DNA of 64,000 nucleotides, taken from contig JBFICW010000006.1 in NCBI GenBank assembly GCA_041581635.1, positions 25,961 to 89,960 of the forward strand, written 5' to 3'. This document shows positions 18,113 through 26,276 of the stretch, piece after piece (positions within the stretch are counted from its first letter, which is position 1; every line of letters begins with the position of its first letter). The stretch is from Porticoccus sp041581635. GTDB lineage: Bacteria; Pseudomonadota; Gammaproteobacteria; Pseudomonadales; Porticoccaceae. A program made the position numbers and the translations under genes. Under the pieces are notes generated by a model. That model made no database searches. It saw only the letters and a program-made list of their open reading frames with translations, and was not told the origin of the DNA.

Positions 18113-19138
18113 TTATTTTATCGCCGACAGAGCGGCGCTTGTATTTTGCCAACGTTCACTACTGGTCAATGTGTTCCAATCTGGCTGTTTTCTTGCGGCC
18201 ATTTTTATAAGCCGGGGAGAAGGGGAAACCCCGCTGCCCTCCAAGTAAGCCAACACCTCATGCGCACCCTGGCGATTATTGCAAACCAGCACCATATCAC
18301 AGCCTGCCTGGAGGGCACAGTGAGCCTTGTCAGCGTACCCACCGGCTATATCTGCCCCCTTCATGGAGAGGTCATCGCTAAAAATCACTCCATCAAACCG
18401 GAGCTCTTGACGCAGTATTTTCTGCAACCAGTACGATGAAAACCCAACCGCACTTGAGTCAATTTCAGGAAACACAATATGGGCCGGCATCACCGCGTCG
18501 AGATCTGCGGCCAATTTGACAAAGGGGCGTAAATCGCGACCACGCAACTCCTCTAATGACCGGTTATCGTAGGGTGTTTCCAGGTGGCTATCAGCTCGCA
18601 CACCACCATGCCCGGGGAAATGTTTTCCGGTGGTTGCCATACCGGCCTCATGCATCCCTTCGATAAAAGCTGTTGCTGAACAGATCGCTAATTCTGGCTC
18701 ATCTGAAAATGAGCGATCGGCAATCACTTCGCATTGGCTGCGATCCACATCAAGTACGGGTGCAAAACTGAAATCGATACCACATGCCAACAACTCTGAA
18801 GCCATCAGCCAGCCTGCATCACACAATAAGGTATCCGCATTTTGGATACCATCTCGCAATCGATCCCCCAGTAATTGCATGGGAGGAATGCGAGTAAACC
18901 CTTCTTTAAAACGCTGGACACGCCCCCCCTCCTGATCGACACAAAGCAATAGCTCGGGACGTACGCCTCGAATATCTGAGGCCAGCCTGGTTATTTGCTC
19001 TCTACTTACAAAATTCCGGGCAAAAAATATAACCCCACCTACCCAGGGATTCTGTATCAGTTCTATTTCATCAGCAGTGAGCGTCAACCCATCAAGGTCT
19101 AGCATTAGTGGGCCTAGGGTCATGTTATAAGATCTCAT
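18113..19138 (-). CDS. nagZ: Beta-N-acetylhexosaminidase NagZ
   Basis: A 341-residue glycoside hydrolase family 3 enzyme that removes N-acetylglucosamine from 1,6-anhydromuropeptides in the cytoplasm during cell wall recycling. Diagnostic segments are LLCVDQEGGRVQRF, GKHFPGHGGVRADSHLE (catalytic His/Asp loop) and GVIFSDDLSMKGA, which holds the nucleophile Asp. The first ATG at 19138 adds five residues to the family-like start MTLGPLMLDLDG at 19123; the shorter start may be correct. The lytic transglycosylases in this window (MltD-like, Slt) make its substrates. Confidence 0.95.
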   Translation of the reverse strand: MRSYNMTLGPLMLDLDGLTLTADEIELIQNPWVGGVIFFARNFVSREQITRLASDIRGVRPELLLCVDQEGGRVQRFKEGFTRIPPMQLLGDRLRDGIQNADTLLCDAGWLMASELLACGIDFSFAPVLDVDRSQCEVIADRSFSDEPELAICSATAFIEGMHEAGMATTGKHFPGHGGVRADSHLETPYDNRSLEELRGRDLRPFVKLAADLDAVMPAHIVFPEIDSSAVGFSSYWLQKILRQELRFDGVIFSDDLSMKGADIAGGYADKAHCALQAGCDMVLVCNNRQGAHEVLAYLEGSGVSPSPRLIKMAARKQPDWNTLTSSERWQNTSAALSAIK

Positions 19139-19453
19139 TAGGTTGGATGGGAAACATAAGAAGCCGTTGAGGGGTTGTCAACAGGCCCTGGTCAATTTAG
19201 ACAAGTTTTTCATTTGCGATATCACCTTTTATGTCATCTAGCTCTTAACCAAATGTAACTTTATTAGTAGTTTTAAAAATAACCTTTTCGAAAAAGCTAA
19301 CTTAGCTCAACTTCTTAATATTTATTTTACCTTCTTGTCTTCTCCCAAAACGGTCATCTAACATTCCTTGCCAATTGCTACGACCTACAACCTGATGCAC
19401 AAGCTGTGGATTGGTGCTAACTTGAAGATTCAACAAAAAAGGAGGGACGTGTC
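19139..19453. other. Intergenic region between divergent nagZ and 19454 gene
   Basis: There are 315 AT-rich bases with no credible coding frame. It must hold divergent promoters. In Pseudomonas the regulator psrA lies in the neighbourhood of nagZ and lexA; no trace of it is seen here. Confidence 0.6.
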
Positions 19454-19771
19454 GTGGCTATACGAGCGCCGGTGATCGGCTCCTGGTATCAGGATGCTAC
19501 AGAAGACCTATTGTTTGAAGTCGTGGCAGTAGATGACGATGCAGGAGCGGTCGAAATTCAATATTTGGGCGGAGAAGTGAGCGAGGTTGATTTTGAAACC
19601 TGGCGGCAGATGCTGCTGCTCACAGCCAAAGCACCTGAAGACTGGACCGCATCCTACGAACTAAGCAATGAAGACAGCTCGATGTACGATGACGTTTATG
19701 TACCCGACAATTGGAGCGATCCGTTTTCAGACCTGGATTCTGACACGATTTACGGTTTGGATGATTTCTAG
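19454..19771 (+). CDS. Small acidic conserved protein
   Basis: A 105-residue, strongly acidic protein without signal peptide or membrane segment. The N-terminal half (IGSWYQDATEDLLFEVVAVD ... VEIQYLGGEVSEVDFE) reads as a small beta-rich domain, and the C-terminal third is Asp/Ser/Tyr-rich (DDVYVPDNWSDPF). The start is GTG at 19454 behind an unusually strong AAAGGAGGGA ribosome binding site, which argues that it is expressed. Similar small proteins occur in gammaproteobacteria, but I cannot assign a function. Confidence 0.75.
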   Translation: MAIRAPVIGSWYQDATEDLLFEVVAVDDDAGAVEIQYLGGEVSEVDFETWRQMLLLTAKAPEDWTASYELSNEDSSMYDDVYVPDNWSDPFSDLDSDTIYGLDDF

Positions 19772-19801
19772 TCAAAGGATCCCAATGGTCGATTATGCAA
19801 A

Positions 19802-20458
19802 CTATTCAGCAATCGCCTGAGCCTGCAACATACGTGCATGTTGTAGGATGATTTTCGCTGCCGATTCCGCATCATCTACAATATGAAATAGGTGTAACTC
19901 TCTCTCTTCAATACACCCATTTGCCAACATCGTGTTTCTCATCCAGTCGATCAACCCCTTCCAATAATCAACGCCCAGCAACACAATGGGGAACGGCCTC
20001 ACCTTGCCCGTTTGCACTAGCGTCAACGCTTCGAATAATTCATCCATAGTGCCATACCCACCGGGAAATATCACAAAACCCACAGCATGCTTAACAAACA
20101 TAAACTTTCGAACGAAGAAATAACGAAATTCCAGAGACGTGTCCTGATAAGGATTAGGCTCTTGCTCTGTGGGCAATGAAATATTGAGCCCAATAGAATC
20201 AGATGAACTAGAAAAACAGCCCTTGTTTGCCCCTTCCATAACACCAGGGCCACCACCGGTTATAACAGGAACCCCCGCTTCGCCCAAGATCGTACCGAGC
20301 CGCTGTGCCTCCTCATAAAAATGATTGCCAATATTAAATCGAGCACCGCCAAACACTGTGGCAGCGCCACCCAATTTGGCAAGTGATTCAATACCATCTA
20401 CCAACTCTGATTGAATACGTAGCACCCGCCATGCTTCAGGAATTTTAGCCTCATCCAT
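19802..20458 (-). CDS. LOG-family protein (TIGR00730 Rossmann fold)
   Basis: A 218-residue protein with the LOG signature: VITGGGPGVMEGANKG and PGGYGTMDELFEALTLVQ, which bind the nucleotide phosphate and the ribose. The family was first annotated as lysine decarboxylase-like. Several members are cytokinin riboside 5'-monophosphate phosphoribohydrolases that release a free base from a nucleotide, so a nucleotide hydrolase is the best guess. AAGGAG precedes the ATG. It is divergent from lexA. Confidence 0.88.
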   Translation of the reverse strand: MDEAKIPEAWRVLRIQSELVDGIESLAKLGGAATVFGGARFNIGNHFYEEAQRLGTILGEAGVPVITGGGPGVMEGANKGCFSSSSDSIGLNISLPTEQEPNPYQDTSLEFRYFFVRKFMFVKHAVGFVIFPGGYGTMDELFEALTLVQTGKVRPFPIVLLGVDYWKGLIDWMRNTMLANGCIEERELHLFHIVDDAESAAKIILQHARMLQAQAIAE

Positions 20459-20622
20459 AACAACTCCTTGCGACCATTAATTGACTTGCTTTGATAATAC
20501 TACCCTTCAACTAACGGAACATCTTTTAGATTCACCCTTAAAATCGCTTCTTTTTGTTTGAAATCTATCTACAGATTTATACGTTGACCCCGAGCTTAAG
20601 TATAGTCCGTTAAAAAAAACCT

Positions 20623-20652
20623 TTGGCATACAAGACATTTAAGCAATATACT
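20623..20652 (+). promoter_or_regulatory. lexA promoter
   Basis: TTGGCA (20623-20628) and TATACT (20647-20652) are separated by 18 bases. The -10 box overlaps the first SOS box, so LexA bound there would block polymerase. Confidence 0.6.
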
Positions 20653-20683
20653 GTTTTTTAATACAGCCTATATTTTTTTACAG
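20651..20683 (+). promoter_or_regulatory. Two tandem LexA (SOS) boxes
   Basis: Box 1 (20651-20666) is CTGT-N8-ACAG, a perfect match to the gammaproteobacterial consensus. Box 2 (20668-20683) is CTAT-N8-ACAG, with one change in the left half-site. Their centres are 17 bases apart. Two boxes ahead of lexA are also known in E. coli, and they provide autoregulation. Confidence 0.92.
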
Positions 20684-20730
20684 TAGGTAGCCACTCAAAT
20701 AAAAAATACCGGACGTCCACGAGGTTCATT

Positions 20731-21348
20731 ATGGCCACAGCAACACTAACTGCCAGGCAACAAGAAATATTAAATCTAATCAAACAGCATATTGATGAAA
20801 CCGGCTACCCTCCTACCCGTGCAGAAATTGCGGCACAACTGGGATTTAAATCTCCCAATGCTGCAGAAGAACACCTGAGGGCTCTGGCTCGCAAAGGTGT
20901 TATAGAAATGATCTCGGGAACCTCTCGGGGTATACGCCTAGTAGAAGAACATCAGCCAGGCCTTCCTCTGGTTGGTCGTGTGGCTGCTGGGAACCCTATT
21001 TTGGCGGTAGAAAACATTGAAGATTATCTGGAGGTTGCTGCCAATATGTTTTATCCGCAGGCGGATTATCTTCTTCGAGTACACGGTATGAGCATGAAAA
21101 ACGTAGGCATTATGGACGGCGATCTACTGGCAGTTCATAAAGCAGATACAGCTGAGAATGGTCAGATTGTAGTCGCGCGAATAGAAGACGAAGTCACGGT
21201 TAAAAGACTAAAGAAAACTCGCAAGCGTCATGAAGTAATGTTGTTACCCGAAAATGACGACCTGGAACCTATTCTTGTGGATTTACGTGAACAGGATTTT
21301 TCTATTGAAGGTCTTGGGGTTGGGGTAATCCGAACACAAACCAATTGA
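20731..21348 (+). CDS. lexA: LexA repressor
   Basis: A 205-residue SOS repressor and self-cleaving S24 peptidase. The N-terminal winged helix (residues about 1-70) includes GYPPTRAEIAAQLGFKSPNAAEEHLRAL. The cleavage site is Ala-Gly in VGRVAAGNP near residue 90, the catalytic Ser is in VHGMSMKNVG, and the catalytic Lys is in VARIEDEVTVKRLKK. The C-terminal half dimerises. Two SOS boxes lie upstream, so it should be self-controlled. The sulA gene that follows lexA in Pseudomonas is missing: only about 100 non-coding bases follow before a convergent gene. Confidence 0.98.
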   Translation: MATATLTARQQEILNLIKQHIDETGYPPTRAEIAAQLGFKSPNAAEEHLRALARKGVIEMISGTSRGIRLVEEHQPGLPLVGRVAAGNPILAVENIEDYLEVAANMFYPQADYLLRVHGMSMKNVGIMDGDLLAVHKADTAENGQIVVARIEDEVTVKRLKKTRKRHEVMLLPENDDLEPILVDLREQDFSIEGLGVGVIRTQTN

Positions 21349-21421
21349 TGCAATCTTTTAAACCTTCTAATCATTTAGAAAAATATGGCGACATGGAAGG
21401 TTGATAGCATCGGATCTGTGA

Positions 21422-21444
21422 ACGAACAATCTACAACTGTTCGT
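21422..21444. terminator. Weak hairpin between lexA and convergent gene
   Basis: ACGAACA (21422-21428) pairs with TGTTCGT (21438-21444) around nine bases. There is no T run, so termination is doubtful. The position between convergent genes is the main argument. Confidence 0.25.
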
Positions 21445-21450
21445 CAGAGT

Positions 21451-21705
21451 TTAATGAAGAACCCGAGGTGGTTTTGTTTCCCGACCACCCTCGTCTATTT
21501 GTAAGTGTTCATCACCTAATTCCTCGAACAGATCAATACCGGCATCGATCATCACTTTGGCTACATCCATTTTTGCATCCATCAAAAACATCTGCACTTC
21601 ATCCGAGAAACTGATACGTATTAATGGCTCATCCTTTTCGTTAGAGCGCTGAAGTGCAACATCACCATTCGGCAGCACCACAATTTCGAAAATAGATAGA
21701 GACAT
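21451..21705 (-). CDS. Small conserved protein between lexA and topA
   Basis: About 84 residues, starting at ATG 21705 (MSLSIFEIVVLPNGDVALQRS); the frame also opens at a TTG four codons earlier. It is acidic and soluble, without signal peptide. A protein of similar size lies at the same place between lexA/sulA and topA in Pseudomonas, which supports it as a real gene. No function is known to me. Confidence 0.75.
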   Translation of the reverse strand: MSLSIFEIVVLPNGDVALQRSNEKDEPLIRISFSDEVQMFLMDAKMDVAKVMIDAGIDLFEELGDEHLQIDEGGRETKPPRVLH

Positions 21706-21856
21706 TGAGACATCCAATAGAAAATTAAACGATAGATAATTGACAGATTATAACAGGCTAGTCAGTCCGAAGCACTGTGAATCGGAGACTGTCGGGCCAT
21801 TTTAACATGGGCCTTGTACCCTGAAAAATGGCAGGATTGCCTTTCTTATGCTAGAG

Positions 21857-22360
21857 CTAGCATTCGATCATTAGCTCTCTATGGCGATCCACCATCTCTT
21901 CAAACGCCCGCTGCCATTGGGTGAGCTCTTGCTCACCCAATGCAACACTTTCCTCCTGCTGATCAATTTGCATAACAGCAATAGGGCTTGACTGAGTAGT
22001 TTTGGCATCGTGCTGAGGTAACGTAGACAATTGCTGGTGTGCAGAAAGCATTTGGTTTAGCCAACTTTCTGGATTGGCTTCCAAGCTGGCCATTTCCTGT
22101 GCCTCTGCCGGATGCTTATTAATACTCGACAATGCAGCAACCAGATCTTCAACTACTGAAATCGATTCCGGCAATTTAAACTGATAGGTAGCAGCGACTT
22201 CTCGCAAATAATAACGGTAGCCACATTCCAGTTGATACAGAGCAGATTGATAGAGCGCCTCTTGAAGCAGAGGCATACCGCAAGTCTCAGGCTGACTCTG
22301 TTTTAACAATAATTTACTGTAGTACAGTTTTTGATTCACAGCAGAAAGATAGATGTTCAT
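21857..22360 (-). CDS. DUF6586-like conserved protein upstream-adjacent to topA
   Basis: A 167-residue cytoplasmic protein, largely helical, that opens with YLSAVNQKLYYSKLLL and contains ALYQSALYQLECGYRYYLREV. The central part is Ala/Glu/Gln-rich. It lies 19 bases after the topA stop on the same strand and so is probably transcribed with topA. The Pseudomonas gene at the same place is of unknown function. Confidence 0.75.
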   Translation of the reverse strand: MNIYLSAVNQKLYYSKLLLKQSQPETCGMPLLQEALYQSALYQLECGYRYYLREVAATYQFKLPESISVVEDLVAALSSINKHPAEAQEMASLEANPESWLNQMLSAHQQLSTLPQHDAKTTQSSPIAVMQIDQQEESVALGEQELTQWQRAFEEMVDRHRELMIEC

Positions 22361-22379
22361 CGTGTGTTCACCGAGTTCA

Positions 22380-25022
22380 TCACTTCTTTTTTACATTCTT
22401 TCGAGCATCGACCACTTGCCAGCGACCATTTTCATAAAACGCCTTCCAGCCAGAAGGTTTTCCATCAATTTCTGACTGAACGTACTGTTCTTTTGTTTTG
22501 CGACTAAAACGAATCACCGTCTTTACACCATCGGGATCTTCCACAGGAGCCTCAAACAAGAAGCTGTATTTTGGATCGATCTCATCTTTATGCGGCAGTA
22601 ACTCGGCCACCTCAGGTGCACGCGTCTCGCGATGCTTAGGAAATTTACTCGCTGCCAGGAACAAGCCTGATGCCCCATCGCGAAGAATGTAGTGATCCTC
22701 AACTTTTTGGCAGGCCAGCTCCGGCATAGGGACAGGATCCATCTTAGGAGGTGCTGCTTCCCCACTTTTTAATAATTTCCTGGTGTTTTTACAATCCTCG
22801 CTAGTGCAACCGAAATACTTGCCAAATCGCCCTGATTTAAGCTGCATATCACTACCGCACTTATCGCACTCGATAACCGGCCCTTCATAGCCCTTGAGCT
22901 TAAAACTCCCCGTCTCCACCTCGTAACCTTCACAGTCTGGATTATTACCACAGACGTGTAACTTTCGGGTTTCATCGATCAAATAGCTGTCCATTGCCGT
23001 ATTACAAATTTTACAACGATGCTTGTGAAGCAACTGTTTGGATTCAGCCTCATCGTCTTCATCCACGTTGACAGCTTCATCACCGGATGTGAGATTCAAG
23101 GTTCCCTTGCAGCGCTCCTTTGGTGGCAGGCTATAACCGGAACACCCCAGAAAAACACCCGTAGACCCACTACGAATCATCATGGGACGCCCACACTGGG
23201 GGCAAGGAATATCTGTTGGAGATGGCTCATTGGGGCGCATCCCCCCTTCAGAAGCTCCCGCTTTGGCTAATTTGGTGGAAAAATCAGCATAAAAGCGATC
23301 CAATACATCTTTCCATTCCAATTCTCCTTCGGCTATATCATCGAGGTATTCTTCCATACTGGCAGTAAAACCATAATCCATCAGGTCAGAAAAATTCTCA
23401 TTCAAACGACCTGTGACAATATCGCCAATCTTCTCAGCATAGAAACGACGCTTTTCTATCCGCACATAGCCCCTATCCTGAATAGTAGAGATAATCGAAG
23501 CATAGGTTGACGGACGCCCAATGCCACGTTTCTCCAACTCTTTAACCAAGGAAGCTTCAGAGTAACGAGCGGGCGGCTTGGTAAAGTGCTGTAATGGAAT
23601 CAGGATATTCAGACTCATTGCATCACCTACCGTCATCTCGGGTAGTTCCACATCATCATTTTTCTTAGCCAGAGCAGGCAACACTTTTAAATAGCCATCA
23701 AAGCGTGTGACTCGGCCCTTGGCGCGCAATTCGAAATCACCGGCTGCTACCGTCACCGTGGTGCTGGTGAATTCTGCTGGTGTCATCTGGCAAGCTACAA
23801 ATTGCTGCCAAATTAATCGATAGAGCTTTTTGGCATCTTCTTCCATACCCACCAAATCACTGGGGGTAATGTCAATATTAGATGGCCGTATCGCTTCGTG
23901 TGCCTCCTGAGCCCCCGACTTACTGCTATAAACATTTGGGTTGTCAGGTAAATACTTATCACCGTATCGAGTTTGAATGAACTCTCGGCATACCGCCACA
24001 GCATCGGCACTGAGGTTGGTTGAATCTGTTCGCATGTATGTAATGTAACCGGCCTCATATAATCGCTGGGCCGACATCATGGTCTTCTTTACCCCGTAGC
24101 CAAGCCTGGTACTGGCGGCCTGCTGCAAAGTAGATGTAATGAAAGGTGCGGAGGGTTTACTACCTGTTGGCTTATCTTCTCGCTTGCTAACTTGATAACG
24201 AGCTTCTCTCAGAACTTCGACAGCAGCATCAGTCTGCGCCTTAGTTTTAGGCAGGAAGTTTTCCCCCGCCTGTTTTTTGACCTCGAAACGAATTTTATCT
24301 TCTTCATCGGTTTCAAGGTCTGCATGCAAGGTCCAATATTCGTCGGGAACAAATGCCCGAATCTCCTGCTCGCGCTCCACAATGAGCTTAGTTGCGACCG
24401 ACTGAACCCGTCCTGCAGACAAACCACGTGCCACCTTGCTCCAGAGTAATGGGGACACCATAAAACCGACAACCCGATCCAGAAAACGACGAGCCTGCTG
24501 TGCATTCACACGATTAACATCGAGTTCGGAAGGCTTTGAAAATGCATCTTTAATGGCTTTTTTTGTGATTTCGTTAAAGACCACTCTTTTGTAGCGCTCG
24601 TTATCGCCTCCGATCGATTCCCTCAGGTGCCAGGCAATAGCCTCTCCCTCGCGATCCAAATCCGTCGCTAGATATATTTCATCAGCGTCTTTTGCCAATT
24701 TTTTCAGTTCTGAAACAACTTTCTCTTTACCTGGCAATATCTCGTAGCGAGCTTTCCAACCATTTTCTGGGTCGACCCCCATGCGCGCGATCAACTGCTC
24801 TTTAGCCTTGCGCTCTTTGTGCTTCACCTTGTCTTCAGGTGACATCTTCCGAGTAATAGCCGCGGCCTTTGCCCTTTCTTTAGGATCTACAGTTTTACCA
24901 CCACCAGTTGGCAGATCTCGTATATGGCCGACGCTGGACTTTACAATAAAGTCATTGCCCAGATATTTGTTGATCGTCTTAGCCTTGGCTGGTGACTCTA
25001 CAATAACGAGTGATTTGCCCAT
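22380..25022 (-). CDS. topA: DNA topoisomerase I
   Basis: An 880-residue type IA topoisomerase that relaxes negative supercoils. The TOPRIM domain is at the N terminus (LVIVESPAKAKTINKYLG, with the acidic DLDREGEAIAWHL), the active-site Tyr is in YITYMRTDSTNLS near residue 330, and three C-terminal zinc-finger modules with CPQCGRPM, CKICNTAMD and CDKCGSDM patterns follow after residue about 610. Length and layout match gammaproteobacterial TopA. It heads a minus-strand unit with the two small genes downstream. Confidence 0.98.
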   Translation of the reverse strand: MGKSLVIVESPAKAKTINKYLGNDFIVKSSVGHIRDLPTGGGKTVDPKERAKAAAITRKMSPEDKVKHKERKAKEQLIARMGVDPENGWKARYEILPGKEKVVSELKKLAKDADEIYLATDLDREGEAIAWHLRESIGGDNERYKRVVFNEITKKAIKDAFSKPSELDVNRVNAQQARRFLDRVVGFMVSPLLWSKVARGLSAGRVQSVATKLIVEREQEIRAFVPDEYWTLHADLETDEEDKIRFEVKKQAGENFLPKTKAQTDAAVEVLREARYQVSKREDKPTGSKPSAPFITSTLQQAASTRLGYGVKKTMMSAQRLYEAGYITYMRTDSTNLSADAVAVCREFIQTRYGDKYLPDNPNVYSSKSGAQEAHEAIRPSNIDITPSDLVGMEEDAKKLYRLIWQQFVACQMTPAEFTSTTVTVAAGDFELRAKGRVTRFDGYLKVLPALAKKNDDVELPEMTVGDAMSLNILIPLQHFTKPPARYSEASLVKELEKRGIGRPSTYASIISTIQDRGYVRIEKRRFYAEKIGDIVTGRLNENFSDLMDYGFTASMEEYLDDIAEGELEWKDVLDRFYADFSTKLAKAGASEGGMRPNEPSPTDIPCPQCGRPMMIRSGSTGVFLGCSGYSLPPKERCKGTLNLTSGDEAVNVDEDDEAESKQLLHKHRCKICNTAMDSYLIDETRKLHVCGNNPDCEGYEVETGSFKLKGYEGPVIECDKCGSDMQLKSGRFGKYFGCTSEDCKNTRKLLKSGEAAPPKMDPVPMPELACQKVEDHYILRDGASGLFLAASKFPKHRETRAPEVAELLPHKDEIDPKYSFLFEAPVEDPDGVKTVIRFSRKTKEQYVQSEIDGKPSGWKAFYENGRWQVVDARKNVKKK

Positions 25023-25166
25023 TGATCTGTCATTTACTCTATGGTTTGTGGTTTATGATCGGCTGAAAAAGCCACTAAATCGTACCCAAGGTGGCGAATA
25101 TACATGCGCGGCCGGTGGGTTGGTCAAGGAAATTTTTAATATTATTTACAATAAGGGCCCGAAACC

Positions 25167-25661
25167 CTAGTTTCGAATTACATCTCTCAAGGTCGATAGT
25201 TGATGGCTAACAACCCCAACATCCTCCAAACTACCGCGTTCCTGCCAATAGATCTTAATGCCATCACTACCCGCTTCCAGAGCCACTACATTTATCGGAA
25301 GTTTTTGAATCACAGCGCCAATAAGCGCAATCAGACAATCATTGGCTTCTCGCCCCAGCCACTGCCACTCAGCCCAGGGGGATGGGTCTCCTCGACGCGT
25401 TCCTTTAACCAACAACCACTTTTCCATGCGAGGTTCACTGGAAGGGTTGGAGCCGGGAACCCAAGGTAATATATAGGTAACATATTCCAGGCGCCCCTCT
25501 CCCTCCCGGGCATCTGCCGGCTTACTCAGCTTCACACTCAAACCATTCTTGGTCGCCTCCTGACGCATGGCTGTAATCAGCTTCTGGCGGGGTGACTGAC
25601 GAAACCACATGAGTGGTGATAGGATAACGGCCAATACAAAAGCTATTAATAAATAGGTCAT
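25167..25661 (-). CDS. Membrane-anchored conserved protein of unknown function
   Basis: A 164-residue protein with one N-terminal transmembrane segment (residues about 2-19) and a mostly soluble remainder containing EGRLEYVTYILPWVPG and WAEWQWLGREANDCL. The topology is most likely an inner-membrane anchor with a cytoplasmic domain. It lies 144 bases upstream of topA on the same strand. A similar gene occurs near topA in Pseudomonas. No motif reveals a function. Confidence 0.72.
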   Translation of the reverse strand: MTYLLIAFVLAVILSPLMWFRQSPRQKLITAMRQEATKNGLSVKLSKPADAREGEGRLEYVTYILPWVPGSNPSSEPRMEKWLLVKGTRRGDPSPWAEWQWLGREANDCLIALIGAVIQKLPINVVALEAGSDGIKIYWQERGSLEDVGVVSHQLSTLRDVIRN

Positions 25662-25737
25662 TGTTTTCTACAACTTTGCCTGCTACAACTCTAGTTAGGA
25701 ATATTTAAACCTCAACCTCGACAAGGGAAGCCAGTCT

Positions 25738-26166
25738 ATGTCTGCCTACAAACACATTCTCGTCGGTCTCGATCTATCGCCAGAATCACAGCAACTAGTC
25801 GAACGAGTCAAGTGCCTATTTACTGGAGACGATCAGAAAATAAGTTTGATACATGTGCAAGAACCGCTCTCCTTTGCCTACGGCGGCGATATCCCAATGG
25901 ATCTCACCGATGTTCAAAACCAACTGGAGGAACAAGCTAAAAGCCGTTTAGTGGCTATAGGCAAGGAATTAAACGTTACAGAGGAAAACCAGCACGTCAT
26001 TATTGGGCAACCCGCCCATGAAATGCACCGATTTGCCACAGACAACAACGTCGATCTGATGGTTGTTGGCAGCCATGGACGACATGGCTTAAGCCTACTT
26101 TTAGGGTCAACCGCAACAGGGGTTCTCCATGGTTCTACCTGCGATGTCCTGGCAGTAAAAGTCTAA
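25738..26166 (+). CDS. Universal stress protein, UspA family
   Basis: A 142-residue single-domain USP. It starts YKHILVGLDLSPESQQLVERV and ends with the ATP-binding signature GSHGRHGLSLLLGSTA, which fits G-2X-G-9X-G(S/T), so it is of the nucleotide-binding type. AAGGGAAG precedes the ATG. It is divergent from the 25661 gene and 111 bases before slt. Confidence 0.93.
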   Translation: MSAYKHILVGLDLSPESQQLVERVKCLFTGDDQKISLIHVQEPLSFAYGGDIPMDLTDVQNQLEEQAKSRLVAIGKELNVTEENQHVIIGQPAHEMHRFATDNNVDLMVVGSHGRHGLSLLLGSTATGVLHGSTCDVLAVKV

Positions 26167-26276
26167 AACAACTGAGATCCCCCCTGTTTTATCAGTCATG
26201 AACTGACTATGATAGATTCAATCCCAACTACGTTCAGTCTTTGGGTCGTCTCAGTCAACCGTATCATCAGGCACAG

